Source of the DNA: Vulgatibacter incomptus
Lineage (GTDB): Bacteria; Myxococcota; Myxococcia; Myxococcales; Vulgatibacteraceae
Assembly: GCF_001263175.1 (NCBI RefSeq)
Contig: NZ_CP012332.1
Location: 2,601,501-2,665,500 of the forward strand
DNA length: 64,000 nucleotides
Direction: 5' to 3'
Positions 62,199 through 64,000 of the stretch are shown in pieces. The position numbers and the translations under genes are program-made. Positions within the stretch are counted from its first letter, which is position 1. Each line of letters begins with the position of its first letter. The notes beneath the pieces were generated by a model. It made no database searches. It saw nothing but the letters and a program-made list of their open reading frames with translations, and was not told the DNA's origin.

Positions 62199-63059
62199 TC
62201 AGGGCGACGCTGCCTCCGCGACGCTCGGGATGGCGCCGCGCATCTGGAGCACCTCCATGCGCAGCGTCGCGCCCGCGTCGACGAGGAGGCGGGAGAGCCA
62301 GGCGTCCTCCTCCACGAAAATCGAGATCCGGGGTGCGTCCGACGGCGTCAGAGCGAACAGCTCTTCCACGATTGGGCGGACGAGGGAGGGGGACCGGCAG
62401 CGGAACACGCTCGCCCCGGAATAGGCCGGATCGAAGAGCGCGAGGGCCGGCGCGGGATCTCCGGCGTGCTCCGGCGCGACGAGGCGGACCACGTGCCGGC
62501 CGGGCGCGCGGAACCTGCGAATCGAGCCCGGGAGCAGATTCCAACGAAGCTCCAGCGCCTCCTCCTCGTCCGGATCGACCTCCGCCCGTATCCATTCCGG
62601 ATTGGCGCTCGGCAGGCTGGACAGGGCCTCTCGCCCCAGCCAGTTCAACCACGCTGGATAGACTTTCGAGAGGCCGAAGGCGCGATAGAGCCGAAGCGCA
62701 GGCTCGTTGGCCGGACGGACGTGGAGCCGCCAATTGCGGCTACCCGCGGCGTGGAGCCTCGCGGCAAGCACGCGCATCAGATGGTCGCCCACGCCTCGTC
62801 CCCGGGACTCCGGGTCGACCACCACGTGCGACACGTGCGACCACTCGCCGAACGACCAGGCGTAGCCGTAGCCGACGCGCTTCCCCTCCGCCTCGAGGAT
62901 GACGGTGTTCGGCGCGTACGAGGCGAGCCACCTCTCCTTGGAGGGAACGGGATCGTCGCTCGCGAGCTCGCTCAGGCAGCGAAGGAAGAACTCGTAGTCC
63001 GCGGCCTCGGCGGTTCGCGCCGTCCAGTGCGGTTCAATGGGTGTCGAGACCTCGTACAT
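62199..63059 (-). CDS. GNAT-family N-acetyltransferase
   Basis: 286 residues. N-terminal GNAT domain with the acetyl-CoA loop HVVVDPESRGRGVGDHLMRV and NWRLHVRPANEPALRLYRAF. A second, GNAT-like half follows (HVVRLVAPEHAGDPAPALAL, VEEDAWLSRLLVDAGATLRM) without a clear Q/RxxGxG loop, so it looks like a tandem in which only the first copy is active. ATG 63059. 53 nt downstream of pntB. Substrate unknown. Confidence 0.85.
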   Translation of the reverse strand: MYEVSTPIEPHWTARTAEAADYEFFLRCLSELASDDPVPSKERWLASYAPNTVILEAEGKRVGYGYAWSFGEWSHVSHVVVDPESRGRGVGDHLMRVLAARLHAAGSRNWRLHVRPANEPALRLYRAFGLSKVYPAWLNWLGREALSSLPSANPEWIRAEVDPDEEEALELRWNLLPGSIRRFRAPGRHVVRLVAPEHAGDPAPALALFDPAYSGASVFRCRSPSLVRPIVEELFALTPSDAPRISIFVEEDAWLSRLLVDAGATLRMEVLQMRGAIPSVAEAASP

Positions 63060-63112
63060 GGTGTCCTCCGCTGAGGCGGGAAGGATACCGCATCGGTCGC
63101 GTTCACCTGCGG

Positions 63113-64000
63113 TCAGAGCTGCTTGAGCTCGCCGATGAGCTCCTGCAGCACCTTCTTGGCGTCGCCGAAGATCATCATCGTGTTCGGCTGCTCGAAGAGC
63201 TCGTTCTTGATGCCGGCGTAGCCCGCGCCCAGGCTGCGCTTGACCACGAAGACCGTGCGAGCGTGGTGCACCTCGAGGATGGGCATGCCGAAGATGGGGC
63301 TGTCCTTCTTGACCAGGGCGGCCGGGTTCACCACGTCGTTGGCGCCGAGGACGATGGCCACGTCGGTGTCGCGGAGCTCGGGGTTGATGCGGTCCATCTC
63401 CCAGAGCTTCTCGTAGGGGATGTCGGCCTCGGCGAGAAGCACGTTCATGTGTCCGGGCATCCGGCCTGCCACCGGATGGATCGCGTAGGTGACCGCGGCG
63501 CCGCGCTTCTCGAGGAGCTCGCCGAGCTCGCGGACGGCGTGCTGAGCCTGGGCCACCGCGAGGCCATAGCCGGGCACCACGACCACCTTGCGGGCCGCCT
63601 CGAGGACCATGGCGGCCTCCTCGGCGCCTGCGCTCCGTGTATTCGAATACTCTCCGGAGGCGGCACCTTCCGCCGTCGCCGAGTCGCCGCCGCCGAAGCC
63701 GCCGAGGACCACGGAGACGAGCGAACGGTTCATCGCCTCGCACATGATCCGAGTGAGGATGATGCCCGCCGCGCCCACCATCGCGCCGCTGATGATCAGC
63801 AGGTTGTTGCCGATCACGAAGCCGGTCGCACATGCGGCGAGGCCCGAGTAGGAGTTCAGCAGCGACACGACCACGGGCATGTCGGCGCCGCCGATCGGGA
63901 TGACCAGGAGCACGCCGAGCGCGAGGCTCGCTCCGAGGAGCCCCCAGGCGGCGACCGCGCCTTCGGCGGGATCGCCGACGGTGTAGCTGAAGGCCAGGCC
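63113..64000 (-). CDS. pntB: NAD(P) transhydrogenase beta subunit PntB, 5' end beyond window
   Basis: The frame is open to the window edge; ~295 residues of a ~460-residue protein are visible. TM helices (LLVIPIGGADMPVVVSLLNS, IGNNLLIISGAMVGAAG) precede domain III, the NADP-binding part: KVVVVPGYGLAVAQAQHAV, MPGHMNVLLAEADIPY, VIVGANDVVNPAA-type VLGANDVVNPAAL and FVVKRSLGAGYAGIKNELF. It couples proton flow to NADPH formation in the inner membrane. A hydrophilic insert near the domain boundary (GDSATAEGAASGEYSN) is normal for the hinge. Confidence 0.95.
   Translation of the reverse strand, partial: GLAFSYTVGDPAEGAVAAWGLLGASLALGVLLVIPIGGADMPVVVSLLNSYSGLAACATGFVIGNNLLIISGAMVGAAGIILTRIMCEAMNRSLVSVVLGGFGGGDSATAEGAASGEYSNTRSAGAEEAAMVLEAARKVVVVPGYGLAVAQAQHAVRELGELLEKRGAAVTYAIHPVAGRMPGHMNVLLAEADIPYEKLWEMDRINPELRDTDVAIVLGANDVVNPAALVKKDSPIFGMPILEVHHARTVFVVKRSLGAGYAGIKNELFEQPNTMMIFGDAKKVLQELIGELKQL

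Overview
The window is very GC-rich (roughly 70% by eye) with tightly packed genes. Several traits point to the Myxococcota (myxobacteria and relatives): a DUF4388 protein, a PEGA-domain Ser/Thr kinase, tandem FHA domains, an FtsI with a PASTA domain, a DUF5752 protein beside a TreT-like synthase, and Gly/Ser/Asp-repeat lipoproteins. The species cannot be fixed from sequence alone. No tRNA, rRNA, CRISPR array, insertion sequence or phage gene was found.

Layout. 1-4.8 kb: a DUF4388 protein (cut by the window edge), TrmL, a DUF192 protein, a PP2C phosphatase and an AmgK/MurU-like pair that probably recycles cell-wall sugars. 4.8-14.1 kb: a divergent exopolysaccharide locus. The minus strand carries a GT2 synthase, a HEAT-repeat membrane protein and an alpha/alpha-toroid lipoprotein. 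The plus strand carries a YaiO-like beta-barrel, a TIM-barrel glycosidase-like lipoprotein and a polysaccharide deacetylase. 14.1-16.6 kb: two PLP enzymes of transsulfuration, separated by a strongly structured intergenic stretch. 16.6-21.8 kb: a histone-H1-like-tailed protein, an ABC exporter pair, an anchored protein of unknown function and an RlmI-like methyltransferase. 21.9-29.3 kb: a lipoprotein resembling a dead M3/M2 metallopeptidase, EpmA, PlsC, diaminopimelate dehydrogenase and a RavA/ViaA pair. 29.4-36.6 kb: kinase, rhomboid protease, FHA protein, a biotin carboxylase/biotin carrier/crotonase set and a cold-shock protein with a long leader.

37-57.9 kb is a complete division and cell wall (dcw) cluster on the minus strand. 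In transcription order it reads mraZ, a STAS-domain gene, rsmH, ftsL, ftsI, murE, murF, mraY, murD, ftsW, murG, murC, murB, ddl, then an inserted fic gene and an opposite-strand ybaK-like gene, then ftsQ, ftsA, ftsZ. Most genes overlap or nearly touch. A ladder of 10-bp-phased repeats upstream of mraZ looks like the MraZ operator. Two features are unusual: the STAS gene coupled between mraZ and rsmH, and the fic gene with its own inverted-repeat operators between ddl and ftsQ. MurE carries the meso-DAP signature DNPR, which fits the Ddh gene nearby.

58.1-64 kb: a TreT-like trehalose synthase with its DUF5752 partner, a PAP2 phosphatase, an alpha/beta-hydrolase lipoprotein, a GNAT acetyltransferase and the 3' part of pntB.

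A family of dispersed hairpin repeats is scattered over 21.8-37 kb, with four clear copies and one doubtful. Most lie directly at gene 3' ends, where they may act as terminators. One is read through as the N-terminus of the rhomboid protein.
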